Assembly (NCBI RefSeq): GCF_003862485.1
Contig: NZ_RRCM01000001.1
Span: 1,421,374 to 1,485,373, forward strand
Direction: 5' to 3'
Source of the DNA: Lachnoanaerobaculum orale
Lineage (GTDB): Bacteria > Bacillota > Clostridia > Lachnospirales > Lachnospiraceae
DNA length: 64,000 bases
The notes below the pieces were generated by a model. The model made no database searches, was not told the DNA's origin, and saw only the letters and a list, made by a program, of their open reading frames with translations. Position numbers and translations under genes: made by a program. Positions 27,031-35,785 of this stretch are shown here, piece after piece. The number at the start of each line of letters is the position of its first letter. Positions within the stretch are counted from its first letter, which is position 1.

Positions 27031-27711
27031 TTACCTTTTTCCAAAAATTCCTGTACCAACTCTTACAAAATTTGCACCCTCTTCAAGTGCTACCATATAA
27101 TCGCCGGTCATCCCCATTGATAAAAATTTTACCTCTATATTATCGTAGTTTTTCTCACTTATGTCAACTGATAATTTTTTTAATTTCTTAAAAATTTTTC
27201 TGTTATCCTCGGCATCATCCACATTAGGTGCAATTGTCATAAGACCCTTGATATGTAAATTTTTATATCTGCCGAAAAGCGGTAAAACTTCTTCCAATTC
27301 TTCTTCCACAAAGCCGTACTTTGAAGCCTCTTTTGCAACATTAATTTCAAGTAAACCGTCTACATGTATATTCTTTTTTCTGGCTTCGGTATCTATCGTA
27401 TCCGCCAATCTTATACTGTCAATTGAATGTATCAAAACGGTATTTCCGAGAAGTTGCTTTACTTTATTGGTCTGCAAATGACCGATCATATGCCATCTGA
27501 TATCCTTAGGCAGCTCCTCACACTTTCTCACAAGTTCCTGTACCTTGTTCTCGCCGAAATCTCTTATTCCGGTTTCATAAGCTTCCATAACAAGCTCATT
27601 CGGTTTTGTCTTACTCACTGCAATAAGTGTGACATCTTTCATATCTCTGCCGCTTTTCTCACATGCAAGCTTTATGTTGTTTTCAACATTTTCTAAGTTT
27701 TCTTTAACCAT
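27031..27711 (-). CDS. YggS/YlmE family PLP homeostasis protein
   Basis: 226 residues, single-domain PLP-binding TIM barrel of the COG0325 family. Seen: LIAVSKTKPNEL with the PLP lysine, RDFGENKVQEL, WHMIGHLQTNKV, LSMGMTGDY and the phosphate-binding RVGTGIFGKR. It has no known catalytic activity and buffers PLP and amino-acid pools. The ATG at 27711 follows GGAGAAAAA. It lies in the usual place before sepF. Confidence 0.95.
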   Translation of the reverse strand: MVKENLENVENNIKLACEKSGRDMKDVTLIAVSKTKPNELVMEAYETGIRDFGENKVQELVRKCEELPKDIRWHMIGHLQTNKVKQLLGNTVLIHSIDSIRLADTIDTEARKKNIHVDGLLEINVAKEASKYGFVEEELEEVLPLFGRYKNLHIKGLMTIAPNVDDAEDNRKIFKKLKKLSVDISEKNYDNIEVKFLSMGMTGDYMVALEEGANFVRVGTGIFGKR

Positions 27712-27719
27712 TTTTTCTC

Positions 27720-29111
27720 CTATTGATAAATAAAATCTCCCTCTTTAAAGCCTTCAGGGTCAAGTAAAATATGGTCATATACTTTAAGTCCATATTTTGT
27801 TCCCTTATCTATTATATAGAACTCTTTATTTGAGTCCAATATATCAACAGTTTTAAATACGGTATATCCTTTGTTTATATTGTATACACCTAATAATTTT
27901 TCCTTATTTGAAACCTCACAGGTTTCATTTGAATCAGGTTTTATCAACTTGTCGCCTGCTGCTATGTCGGTATTTTCCGTACTGATATAACAGTTGGTAT
28001 CTGTTACCTTTATTATATTTGCAGGTACAAATACGGTGGTAGCGCTACCGTCCTTTTCTACAGATTTATAAAATCCGTCACCGACTCCGTCACCGCCCTT
28101 TGATATAAACTCAACCGGTATAACAAAGAAATCTTTTTCAAGAACAGACTTTGACGGTATCTTCAGACCGCTCACAGAAGATGACTCTATATCAAAGTCC
28201 GCATATCTGCTTGTAATAAACTGAATCATATACTTATCAAAGGTCAACTTACCGAGACGATAGCCGTCTTTTGTGTCTACAACCGAATAATCTCCTGTAA
28301 TTTCCAAGCCGTTTGATTTGAATTTTACGGTTAAAGCTTTCTTTTCGGCATATAATTCTTCTTCGCCTTTATCAAACTCAAAATATATGCTCCAAGTTTC
28401 ACTGTTAACCACTCTGTAAATCTTTGCACCGGTCTCTACCAGTTGTTCATTTTTTATATAACTTATAGGATGCTTACCCGCATCAAAATCAGCCTTGGTC
28501 AAATCTCCTTCTTTTTTATCCGCGATATCATCTATAGCATATGATATCTCTCCGGAAGCAGGTGAAGTTACCACATCCAAGTTCAAACCGTTCTCATTTG
28601 AGATATTGTCAATGTTTTCCACATTCACAACATTTGAATAGTCGCTTGCGGCATTGTCAAGTAAATACTTTGTACTGTAGACATATTCAAAATTCGAATC
28701 CGAATAGTTTGATGTGAAGTTTGACAGCTTTTTCTTCAACTCGCCAATATTGGCATCTGATATACTGTCATCTTTACCTGCAGACGCCTCGATCAATTTT
28801 TTCAAATCTCCTGTCGCATCCAGTGAATATACTCTACCTCCTACGCTGGCTCTCTTACCGTCTCTCATATAGGTATTAATATATCCTGTCGAAGGTGCCG
28901 TTTGAACACTTTCATCTCTAAGTATAAGTCCTGTATGGGTCTTGTCATGTGACATACTTCCTTCTACGACTTCATAGTATCTTATCTGCCTCTTTGTATA
29001 ACCTCTTATAACATTGACAAATATATACAAGAATATAATCAGGAAGATGACTATACCCATATTTAAATCTCTTCTCTTTTTATAGGGAATAATCTTTTTT
29101 GATTTAGCCAA
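27720..29111 (-). CDS. HlyD-like single-pass membrane adaptor protein
   Basis: 463 residues: basic N-terminus, one membrane helix (about 18-37, GIVIFLIIFLYIFVNVI), then an extracytoplasmic part with lipoyl/HlyD-like pieces (TGLILRDESVQTAPSTGYIN, and TSPASGEISYAIDD) flanking a central helical region (about 105-165). The TTG at 29111 is chosen: AAGGAG lies 7 bases before it, and upstream starts have no ribosome site. It heads the yggS-sepF-ylmH cluster behind a good promoter. No exporter ATPase or permease is nearby, so the usual efflux-adaptor role is doubtful; a link to division is inference. Confidence 0.82.
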   Translation of the reverse strand: MAKSKKIIPYKKRRDLNMGIVIFLIIFLYIFVNVIRGYTKRQIRYYEVVEGSMSHDKTHTGLILRDESVQTAPSTGYINTYMRDGKRASVGGRVYSLDATGDLKKLIEASAGKDDSISDANIGELKKKLSNFTSNYSDSNFEYVYSTKYLLDNAASDYSNVVNVENIDNISNENGLNLDVVTSPASGEISYAIDDIADKKEGDLTKADFDAGKHPISYIKNEQLVETGAKIYRVVNSETWSIYFEFDKGEEELYAEKKALTVKFKSNGLEITGDYSVVDTKDGYRLGKLTFDKYMIQFITSRYADFDIESSSVSGLKIPSKSVLEKDFFVIPVEFISKGGDGVGDGFYKSVEKDGSATTVFVPANIIKVTDTNCYISTENTDIAAGDKLIKPDSNETCEVSNKEKLLGVYNINKGYTVFKTVDILDSNKEFYIIDKGTKYGLKVYDHILLDPEGFKEGDFIYQ

Positions 29112-29167
29112 TTTTATTCTCCTTAAAATGCAAATAGACACTTGCCTGCACAAACACAAGCTAACAC

Positions 29168-29196
29168 ATTATACTTCACAAAGATGAATTTTTCAA
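29168..29196 (-). promoter_or_regulatory. Promoter of the HlyD-like/yggS/sepF cluster
   Basis: On the minus strand TTGAAA (29191-29196), 17-base spacer, TATAAT (29168-29173), about 57 bases before the TTG start at 29111. It lies just past the terminator of the small P-loop gene. Confidence 0.75.
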
Positions 29197-29207
29197 ATGA
29201 TTTTAAA

Positions 29208-29235
29208 ATGGCAGGCTCAATATGAAACCTGCCAT
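29208..29235 (-). terminator. Intrinsic terminator of the small P-loop gene
   Basis: A perfect 8-bp stem ATGGCAGG/CCTGCCAT with a 12-base loop; the minus strand continues TTTTAAAATC. It lies 64 bases after the gene stop and before the next promoter. Confidence 0.7.
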
Positions 29236-29298
29236 CATATATTTAAATCAAATAATCTCTGTATATCCCAAGTCTGAAATCATATGGTATTTTCATCT

Positions 29299-29718
29299 TT
29301 ATAATGCTACAGTAACATTCTTTTTTGCATTCTCAGGCAGATTGGATGCATCAGCTGAAACACTGATAACAAATGTGATACCGTACTTCTCGCCCAATGT
29401 TTCTATACGGTCAATCGCTGAAGTGATATCCGCTCCCTCAAGAACGGCAAGCTTCAAAAAGCTGTCTAAGAATATAGCCTCAATATCATGGTCTGATGAA
29501 ATGAGACCGGATATGAATCCTATAAATCCGTCTGCCGACATTATAGGAAATTCACTGACATTTATAAGCCTTATCTTGTTATTAAGTTCGTACATATGCT
29601 TTGAACTCTTGTCAAGATAAATAACCGAACCGTTTGCCTTTGAAACAGCCTCATTGGCCTTCTCAAGTAAAATTTTTGTTTTTCCCTTACCCTTTTCTCC
29701 TGCAATAATAGAAACCAT
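29299..29718 (-). CDS. Small P-loop ATP-binding protein
   Basis: 139 residues opening directly with a Walker A loop, AGEKGKGKT, and having a Walker-B-like strand AIFLDSFLKLA and a third strand ITFVISVSADASNLPENA. This is a minimal RecA/KaiC-like core; similar short Lachnospiraceae proteins are often labelled twitching-motility or ATP-binding proteins without evidence. The ATG at 29718 has AAGGAGGG 7 bases upstream. It is monocistronic, with its own promoter (29772-29800) and terminator (29208-29235). Function unknown. Confidence 0.8.
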   Translation of the reverse strand: MVSIIAGEKGKGKTKILLEKANEAVSKANGSVIYLDKSSKHMYELNNKIRLINVSEFPIMSADGFIGFISGLISSDHDIEAIFLDSFLKLAVLEGADITSAIDRIETLGEKYGITFVISVSADASNLPENAKKNVTVAL

Positions 29719-29757
29719 GGTAACGCCCTCCTTAAAAATTAATGTTATCAAGTATAA

Positions 29758-29771
29758 ATCATTATAATGAT
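29758..29771. promoter_or_regulatory. Perfect 14-bp palindrome at the start site of the P-loop gene
   Basis: ATCATTATAATGAT equals its own reverse complement and lies immediately downstream of the -10 box at 29772-29777, where transcription should start. Position and symmetry fit an operator for a dimeric repressor, but AT-rich palindromes of this size can arise by chance. Confidence 0.4.
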
Positions 29772-29800
29772 ATTATAAAATATTAGTATGAATAGTGCAA
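29772..29800 (-). promoter_or_regulatory. Promoter of the small P-loop gene
   Basis: On the minus strand TTGCAC (29795-29800), a 17-base spacer and a consensus TATAAT (29772-29777), about 54 bases before the ATG at 29718. Confidence 0.7.
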
Positions 29801-29802
29801 TG

Positions 29803-30786
29803 CTATTTATCGATTTTCAAAAGAAGTTTAGACATATTGTCATAGAGTCCGGCCTTATTCTGTGCCTTCAACACTACTGAAATATATCTCTTTCCGTCAG
29901 CATCTTCACTCGCAAGTACAAGACAACTTCCCGCCGCAAATGTGGTTCCGGTCTTACCCGCATCTACTTTCACGCCGCTTGGAGGCGCTTCCTGACCTGT
30001 TACATATCTGTTTCCGTTTCTCCAATTCTTTGTAACCTGACTTCCGTCCGCCGCAGTATATGTTACATTGTATGAAGCCGCTCCCGCATAGTTTACAAAT
30101 CTTGAGTCTTTCATGGCCTCATTCAAAATCAGATAAAGATCATATGCCGTTGTATAATGTTTATCATTTGAAAGACCGTTGGCATTTACAAAATTTGTAT
30201 CCACCGCGCCTATTCTCTTGGCTTCATCATTCATCATCTTTACAAAGTTATCTATACTTCCGCCCACATGTACGGCGATTGCATTGGCGGCATCATTTCC
30301 CGACGGCAACATAAGTCCGTATAGAAGTTCATCCAGTGTAAGCTTGTCACCCGGATGTATCCCCGCAAGACTGGCGCCTGCTTCATTTATCACACTCTCC
30401 TCAGGTACCGTCACCTCATCTGAAAGATTGCCGTACTTTAATGCAAGAAGCGCAGTCATAACCTTTGTCGTACTGGCAGGATACATCTTGGTTGTAGCCG
30501 CCTTTGAAGCCAAAAGACTGCCGTCATCTTTTGCTATAATTGCCGCCTGCGCGGATATATCTCCTGCATTGACCTCATCGTCGCTCGGCAGCGCCAAATC
30601 TTTTGCAAGCGGCACTATCTGCGTATCTATATCAAGACTTGACAACCTTTGAGAAAAGTCGTACTCAGTCATCATAAACCTGTAGTAGTATGTGCCGCCC
30701 AAAATCAAGGCAATTACTATAGCAATCGGAATTAACAGATATAATTTATTGCTTGGTTTTTTACCTCTTTTTATATAATCCGACAT
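29803..30786 (-). CDS. D-alanyl-D-alanine carboxypeptidase (PBP5/DacF type)
   Basis: 327-residue membrane-anchored penicillin-binding protein that trims the terminal D-Ala of peptidoglycan stem peptides. A cytosolic basic N-terminus and a helix (about 15-34) serve as anchor, followed by the S11 peptidase domain with catalytic STTK (Ser105, Lys108), SGNDAANA (SxN) and KTGTT (KTG). It lacks the usual C-terminal PBP5 stalk and amphipathic anchor. ATG 30786 starts 4 bases after the mgsA stop; an upstream TTG at 30831 is possible but overlaps mgsA by 40 bases. Last gene of the elongation operon. Confidence 0.92.
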   Translation of the reverse strand: MSDYIKRGKKPSNKLYLLIPIAIVIALILGGTYYYRFMMTEYDFSQRLSSLDIDTQIVPLAKDLALPSDDEVNAGDISAQAAIIAKDDGSLLASKAATTKMYPASTTKVMTALLALKYGNLSDEVTVPEESVINEAGASLAGIHPGDKLTLDELLYGLMLPSGNDAANAIAVHVGGSIDNFVKMMNDEAKRIGAVDTNFVNANGLSNDKHYTTAYDLYLILNEAMKDSRFVNYAGAASYNVTYTAADGSQVTKNWRNGNRYVTGQEAPPSGVKVDAGKTGTTFAAGSCLVLASEDADGKRYISVVLKAQNKAGLYDNMSKLLLKIDK

Positions 30787-30790
30787 GAGA

Positions 30791-31186
30791 CTATCTGTAA
30801 GCCTCTCTAAACTCAAAGTCACCTCTGTCAAGTGCCATTATAAGAAGTTCCGCAGTTGCAAGATTGGTTGCAAGAGGTATATTGTGCATATCACAAAGCC
30901 TCATAACCTTATCCGCATCCGGCTCATGGTTCTTTCTTGTAAGCGGATCTCTTAAGAAAATAACCAAGTCAATCTCATTGTTCTCTATCTGAGCGCCGAG
31001 CTGCTGCTCACCGCCCAAATGTCCTGCCAAAAATCTATGTATATTTAAGTTGGTAACCTCTTCTACCAATCTTCCTGTTGTTCCTGTTGCCGATAAATTA
31101 TGTTTTGATAAAATCCCCTTATATGCAATACAAAAATTCTGCATGAGCTTTTTCTTAGCATCATGTGCGATCAACCCTATATTCAT
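30791..31186 (-). CDS. mgsA: Methylglyoxal synthase
   Basis: 131 residues, standard length. Turns dihydroxyacetone phosphate into methylglyoxal and phosphate, a glycolytic overflow route. Seen: ALIAHD-like N-terminus (NIGLIAHDAKK), TGTTGRLV for phosphate binding, GHLGGEQQLGAQI, FLRDPLTRKNHEPD with catalytic residues, and IPLATNLATAEL. Two ATGs follow GGAGG; the second (31186) has the better 5-base spacing. The place after rodA is the common clostridial arrangement. Confidence 0.95.
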   Translation of the reverse strand: MNIGLIAHDAKKKLMQNFCIAYKGILSKHNLSATGTTGRLVEEVTNLNIHRFLAGHLGGEQQLGAQIENNEIDLVIFLRDPLTRKNHEPDADKVMRLCDMHNIPLATNLATAELLIMALDRGDFEFREAYR

Positions 31187-31202
31187 CATTACCTCCAAAA
31201 TT

Positions 31203-32324
31203 CTAGTTCTTACCCTGTCTTACAGCCACGCTTGCTACCAGACCTACACCCAGATATAAGCTTAAAAGCGAGCTCACTCCATAACTGATGAAAGGAAGTG
31301 GCAATCCCGTATTGGGAAATAGTCCTGTCGCAACCGATATATTTGTGAAGCTTTGGAAACCTACTAAAGCCGCAAAACCTACACAAACCAATTTTCCCTC
31401 TAAATCTTTAGCCTTAGAGGCAAGGCGAAAACATTCAATAACTATAAGTGCAAAAAGCATTATTACAACTAAACTGCCTACAAAACCAAGTTCCTCTCCG
31501 ATAATTGCAAATATAAAATCCGTCTGATCCTGTGACACAAAGTTGCCGTTTTTCACCGAAGCGAAAGTATTGTTATTAAGTCCTTTGCCCATCAACTGCC
31601 CCGATGAAATAGCCATAATCGAGTTATCCTGCTGTACATTTATGTCTGCATACTTGTCAGGATATATCCATCCAAGTATTCTATTTGCTTGATATCCCCT
31701 AAGGAAGGGAACAAAGTTACTGCGCAATAATAGTATGAATATCACTGCTGATGGTATTACAAATGCCAAACTGCCAAGTATCCACTTGTAACTGATACCT
31801 GATACAAACAACATACTGAGTATCATAATAAACACTACAATGGTTGTAGATAAATCAGGCTCTTTCAGTATTAAAATACATGGTATGGCAGCAACTACGG
31901 CAAATGCCAGTAAGAACGAAAATCTGTCAACCTCCTCCTGATGCTTGCCCAAAAAAGCTGCGATAAATATTATCATGCCAATCTTTACAATCTCAGAAGG
32001 TTGCGACTGCCCAATAACCGGTACTTTAATCCATCTCACCGCTCCGGCACCCTCAGGAGAATAACCGAAGAGTAAAACTGCAAGTAATAAGATAATACAT
32101 ATTCCGTATATAATCCACATTAAATCCATTATTTTTCTGTAATGTATCAGGGATAAAAAGACTACCACCACAAGCCCTAAGACGATGCCGAAAATTTGTT
32201 TAGCAACCATACTTTTGTCTCCGCCTGTAGCACTATAAATAGCCAATACGCCTATAACATTCAGAACTAAAATATAAAACAATAGTCTAAATGGATAATA
32301 TCTAAGTTTATAACCGTCTAACAT
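31203..32324 (-). CDS. rodA: RodA peptidoglycan glycosyltransferase (SEDS family)
   Basis: 373 residues with about ten membrane helices. Polymerises lipid II glycan strands during elongation, working with the class B PBP encoded just upstream. Conserved SEDS blocks seen: AVRWIKVPVIGQSQPSEIVK, GYQANRILGWIYPD, SSGQLMGKGLNN, QTDFIFAIIGEELGFVG and LFPNTGLPLPFISYG near the end. ATG 32324 follows GGAGAG. Alone, the sequence cannot exclude a SpoVE/FtsW paralogue, but the mre/PBP2/mgsA context says RodA. Confidence 0.93.
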   Translation of the reverse strand: MLDGYKLRYYPFRLLFYILVLNVIGVLAIYSATGGDKSMVAKQIFGIVLGLVVVVFLSLIHYRKIMDLMWIIYGICIILLLAVLLFGYSPEGAGAVRWIKVPVIGQSQPSEIVKIGMIIFIAAFLGKHQEEVDRFSFLLAFAVVAAIPCILILKEPDLSTTIVVFIMILSMLFVSGISYKWILGSLAFVIPSAVIFILLLRSNFVPFLRGYQANRILGWIYPDKYADINVQQDNSIMAISSGQLMGKGLNNNTFASVKNGNFVSQDQTDFIFAIIGEELGFVGSLVVIMLFALIVIECFRLASKAKDLEGKLVCVGFAALVGFQSFTNISVATGLFPNTGLPLPFISYGVSSLLSLYLGVGLVASVAVRQGKN

Positions 32325-32402
32325 TCTCTACTCTCCAAATTCTACACGAATTTAGTAAAAAAATCCAGTGTTTTTTGAAAATTAACCTTTTTTCCGTAAA
32401 AA

Positions 32403-35276
32403 TCAGTCACCAATTTTGACATCACTTACATCAAGTGCACTATTATTCAAAATATAATCCAGACTAATTTGATTATAGTAGTATTTGTAAATATTCTTTG
32501 CAATAACTGCCGCATTTGTTGATGAATATCCGTAAGGTATATTTACGGTTACAGCTATCTCAGGACTTTCAAAAGGTGCAAAAGAAATAAAGAATGCATG
32601 GTTGGCTCTTGTCTTTGACTCCTGCGCCGTACCTGTCTTTCCGGCAATATTTACATTCAAATCTGTAAATACTCTTCTGGCGGATCCTTCTTTTATAACT
32701 CTGTTCATACCTTCCTTTACATTTGCCCAGGTTTCAGGACTTATATCCACATGGTTCTTTGCCTCAGGAGTATAATCCTTTACCAAATTGCCGTAGCGGT
32801 CGCATACCTTATCCAAAAGACTCAGTTCAAATAGGGTACCCTGATTTGCAATAGTTGAAACATATCTTGCAAGCTGTATATTTGCAAATGAGTGATTACC
32901 CTGTCCGAGTGATGACTGCTCAGGGTTTATATCTGAAATCTGAGGGTCATTTTCCACAATCTCCACACCTGATTTATGATCGAGTCCGAACATTGAAGCA
33001 TACTTTCTGAGCCTCTCTATACCAAGCTCCGCCGAATATTCTCCGCTCGCATCTGTAGAAAGTCTGTGTCCCGTCTCTGCAAAGTATACATTACATGAAT
33101 CCTGTATGGCCTTAACCACATTTTCACTTCCGTGACTTCCCGGATAAATCCAACACTTTATTGCAGGATTTATCGCATCATATATACCGTTACATACTAT
33201 TATGTCATTCGGATTTATAACATGCTCTTCAAGTCCGGCTATTGCGGTAATAGGCTTAAATGTGGAACCCGGAGCCTTCTTTGTTTGAGTTGCATTGTTA
33301 TAAAGCGGCAAACTCTCATCTTCAAGCAGCTTGTTAAAGTATGCCACATCCATTGAATTGGCAAGCCTGTTGTTGTCATATCCCGGATATGAAACAAGCG
33401 CCCTTACCTCACCTGTGTTTACATCCGTTACTACCGCTCCCGCGGAACATGGGTCAAGTGCAAGCTGTGCAGGTGTTATCTCTATTCTTGACACCTTGTC
33501 AATGAAGAAATTAAATGCGAATCCTTCATTTCCCGACATCAACTGTGCATATGCATTATCATCCATATTTAAAATACCCTGATCAAAAAGCGCAAGGCAA
33601 AGTTCTCTGCCCGTTACCACATTGTTCTTTATCAGATATTTATAAATCAGTTTGTCAAACTCAGGGTCTTCTCTTAACATATTCCCTATATACTCAACAA
33701 GCTTTGTATATATGTCTTCCGCACTTGAGTAATTGGTATCGCCTGAGAATATGGTCGTATCGATATATCCGCTTGATATTCCTATAAACAGGTAATCTCT
33801 GAGAGTGGTCGTCTCATTCTTCCAAGCCTGATAAACCTCCGACTTTGTATCTATACTGTCTTTTTTTATAATATTTTTTTTGGAAAGCGCCGTATGAATA
33901 TAATTCATATACGCCTTTGTATCTTCAGGCAGAGCATTCACCACGGTAGGCGCACCTGATGTCAGCTCATTGTTTATCGCCACCAAAATAGCATCTTTTT
34001 GGGCATTCAGCTTCGCATTAAGTCCCTGCTCCGTAGCCGAGGCGCCCTCTTTTGAAAATCTTGTTATATCAAGTACATTATTACCTATAAGCTGATAATA
34101 AGCATCCTTTACAGGTATAAGTCTTTGTGTGGAGTCCGTTCCCTCACTGTTCGGATTGTCGGCATTTACAATCTTGCTTGCAAGTATTCCGGCAAGCTGC
34201 TGCTCCACAAGTCGATATGTGGCTATCTGCAAATTCTTGTCAATAGTCAGATAAACATCGTTACCTGCCGAAGATTCAACTTCGCTTATTGTCTGCATTA
34301 TACGGCCTACATTGTCGACTATCATAGTTTTGGAGCCTTTTGACCCCTGTAGGGTACTCTCCATACTCTCTTCTATACCGGTTCGACCCACTATATCATT
34401 AAGAGTATAATCCGGTCTTTCTTTTAAAAGCTCATCAAGCTTGTCATCAGGCATCTTACCCGTATATCCGATAATATCCGAAAAATAAACCGCATCATTG
34501 TAAACTCTGTAGGTATCGTTTTCCACATCGACGCCAATCAAAGAAGCCGCATTTTCCATAATATCAATCTTTGTCTCTTCCGAAACATTGGTAGCTATTA
34601 CAGTAGGCTCAAATCTTCTGTAAAGTTTCTTACCCATCTCGTATCTGACATTTATAAGGTCTATTTTATCCTGATTTGTAAGTTCTATCGGATTTCCCGA
34701 TGCATCCTTCATCTTATCAAGACCGTAAGTCTTTGCTTTTTTATCAATCATTTCCTGTGCCGTGATATTTGCCGGATACTTTCCCGCCTTATCATCCAGC
34801 TCATCGGTTGACTTAAGTCCGTACATATCCGCAATGAACCTAAGCCTTGCCGAATCCGACTTTGTAGTGTAGTAAGCCTCTCCGTTTTCATTTACCGCCA
34901 CCAAAAAGTCTCCGTCTATCTTCTGGTCATGTTTCCTCAGAATCTGTATAAGACGATAGTACATATTATTTTTATCGTTAGGTTTTTTATAGTAACCGCC
35001 GTCTGTGATGGTTACCGTATATGACAGCTTATTATACGCCAAAAGATTGCCGTTTCTGTCATATATATTGCCTCTGGCACCTGTGGTGGTCACAGTCTTT
35101 TTTATCTTTTGTACATATTCCTCCTGCGCCTCTTTACCGTTTACCATTTGCATTGTAAAAAGTTTTGAGCCCAGAATAAATACCATAAACGCATATATTA
35201 CACTAAGTATAAATAGTCTGGAGGATTTTATCTTTTCAAAAAACTCTCCTAAAAAATCCTTAAAATCCCTTATCAC
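32403..35276 (-). CDS. Class B penicillin-binding protein 2 with large insertion
   Basis: 957 residues, far longer than typical PBP2 (600-720). Order: cytosolic tail, membrane anchor (about 20-42), dimerisation domain with RGNIYDRNGNLLAYN, linker with VGRTGIEESMES (the R-G-G-type motif), then an insertion of roughly 230 residues (about 365-600, starting near QQLAGILASKIVN), then the transpeptidase domain with STFK (Ser671, Lys674), SCN (727-729) and KTG (880-882). It cross-links peptidoglycan for elongation with RodA. GTG 35276 overlaps the mreD stop (GTGA), GAGG at 9 bases. The inserted region has no recognised fold. Confidence 0.93.
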   Translation of the reverse strand: MIRDFKDFLGEFFEKIKSSRLFILSVIYAFMVFILGSKLFTMQMVNGKEAQEEYVQKIKKTVTTTGARGNIYDRNGNLLAYNKLSYTVTITDGGYYKKPNDKNNMYYRLIQILRKHDQKIDGDFLVAVNENGEAYYTTKSDSARLRFIADMYGLKSTDELDDKAGKYPANITAQEMIDKKAKTYGLDKMKDASGNPIELTNQDKIDLINVRYEMGKKLYRRFEPTVIATNVSEETKIDIMENAASLIGVDVENDTYRVYNDAVYFSDIIGYTGKMPDDKLDELLKERPDYTLNDIVGRTGIEESMESTLQGSKGSKTMIVDNVGRIMQTISEVESSAGNDVYLTIDKNLQIATYRLVEQQLAGILASKIVNADNPNSEGTDSTQRLIPVKDAYYQLIGNNVLDITRFSKEGASATEQGLNAKLNAQKDAILVAINNELTSGAPTVVNALPEDTKAYMNYIHTALSKKNIIKKDSIDTKSEVYQAWKNETTTLRDYLFIGISSGYIDTTIFSGDTNYSSAEDIYTKLVEYIGNMLREDPEFDKLIYKYLIKNNVVTGRELCLALFDQGILNMDDNAYAQLMSGNEGFAFNFFIDKVSRIEITPAQLALDPCSAGAVVTDVNTGEVRALVSYPGYDNNRLANSMDVAYFNKLLEDESLPLYNNATQTKKAPGSTFKPITAIAGLEEHVINPNDIIVCNGIYDAINPAIKCWIYPGSHGSENVVKAIQDSCNVYFAETGHRLSTDASGEYSAELGIERLRKYASMFGLDHKSGVEIVENDPQISDINPEQSSLGQGNHSFANIQLARYVSTIANQGTLFELSLLDKVCDRYGNLVKDYTPEAKNHVDISPETWANVKEGMNRVIKEGSARRVFTDLNVNIAGKTGTAQESKTRANHAFFISFAPFESPEIAVTVNIPYGYSSTNAAVIAKNIYKYYYNQISLDYILNNSALDVSDVKIGD

Positions 35277-35785
35277 CGGTTTATCCCTCTACTGTCCAAT
35301 ACTCTAAGTTTTTTGTTGTACCAAAGTAAAAATCTGTATAATATTAAGGTAAATATCAGCGTTATTACTACTTCAGGTATTATAATATTTTTTATATAAA
35401 ATACAACATTGAATTTTTCTCTGATTAAGAACTTAAAAATATATATAAATACATTGTACATAACCTCACTTGCCGCACATACCGCTACAGGCAGCACTAT
35501 ATATTCCTCATAAAAGTATGTCGAAAGCTTGCCGTTGATAAATCCGATCCATAAAAACAAAAAGGTAAAGAAACCGAAAGGACCGGCAACATATAAGTCC
35601 ATTAATATTCCACATATCAATCCGTAGAGCATCCCCTCTTCCACGCCCAGACTGAATCCGTATGTAAAGGTCAGTATTATAAGCAGATTCGGTGAAGCAT
35701 ATAAAAAAGGTATAAACGGAAAAATACATATTTGAAGTGCAAATGCAAATATAATAAAAGCTATATTTACTATTATTCTTCTCAT
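35273..35785 (-). CDS. mreD: Rod shape-determining protein MreD
   Basis: 170 residues, five to six hydrophobic helices, no soluble domain. Seen: LQICIFPFIPFLYASPNLLI and the GMLYGLICGILMDLY segment conserved in MreD. It bridges MreC and the rod complex in the membrane. Start and stop overlap its neighbours by 4 bases on both sides (ATGA and GTGA), showing translational coupling mreC-mreD-PBP2. Confidence 0.93.
   Translation of the reverse strand: MRRIIVNIAFIIFAFALQICIFPFIPFLYASPNLLIILTFTYGFSLGVEEGMLYGLICGILMDLYVAGPFGFFTFLFLWIGFINGKLSTYFYEEYIVLPVAVCAASEVMYNVFIYIFKFLIREKFNVVFYIKNIIIPEVVITLIFTLILYRFLLWYNKKLRVLDSRGINR

Noticed and set aside
29240-29298. A 17-codon leader peptide frame (MKIPYDFRLG...) after the P-loop gene stop
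   Set aside because: No ribosome site or family evidence; it precedes the terminator hairpin but has no run of regulatory codons.
29222-29620. Plus-strand 132-residue reading frame opposite the P-loop gene
   Set aside because: It lies antisense to a well-supported gene with promoter, ribosome site and terminator; no ribosome site of its own.
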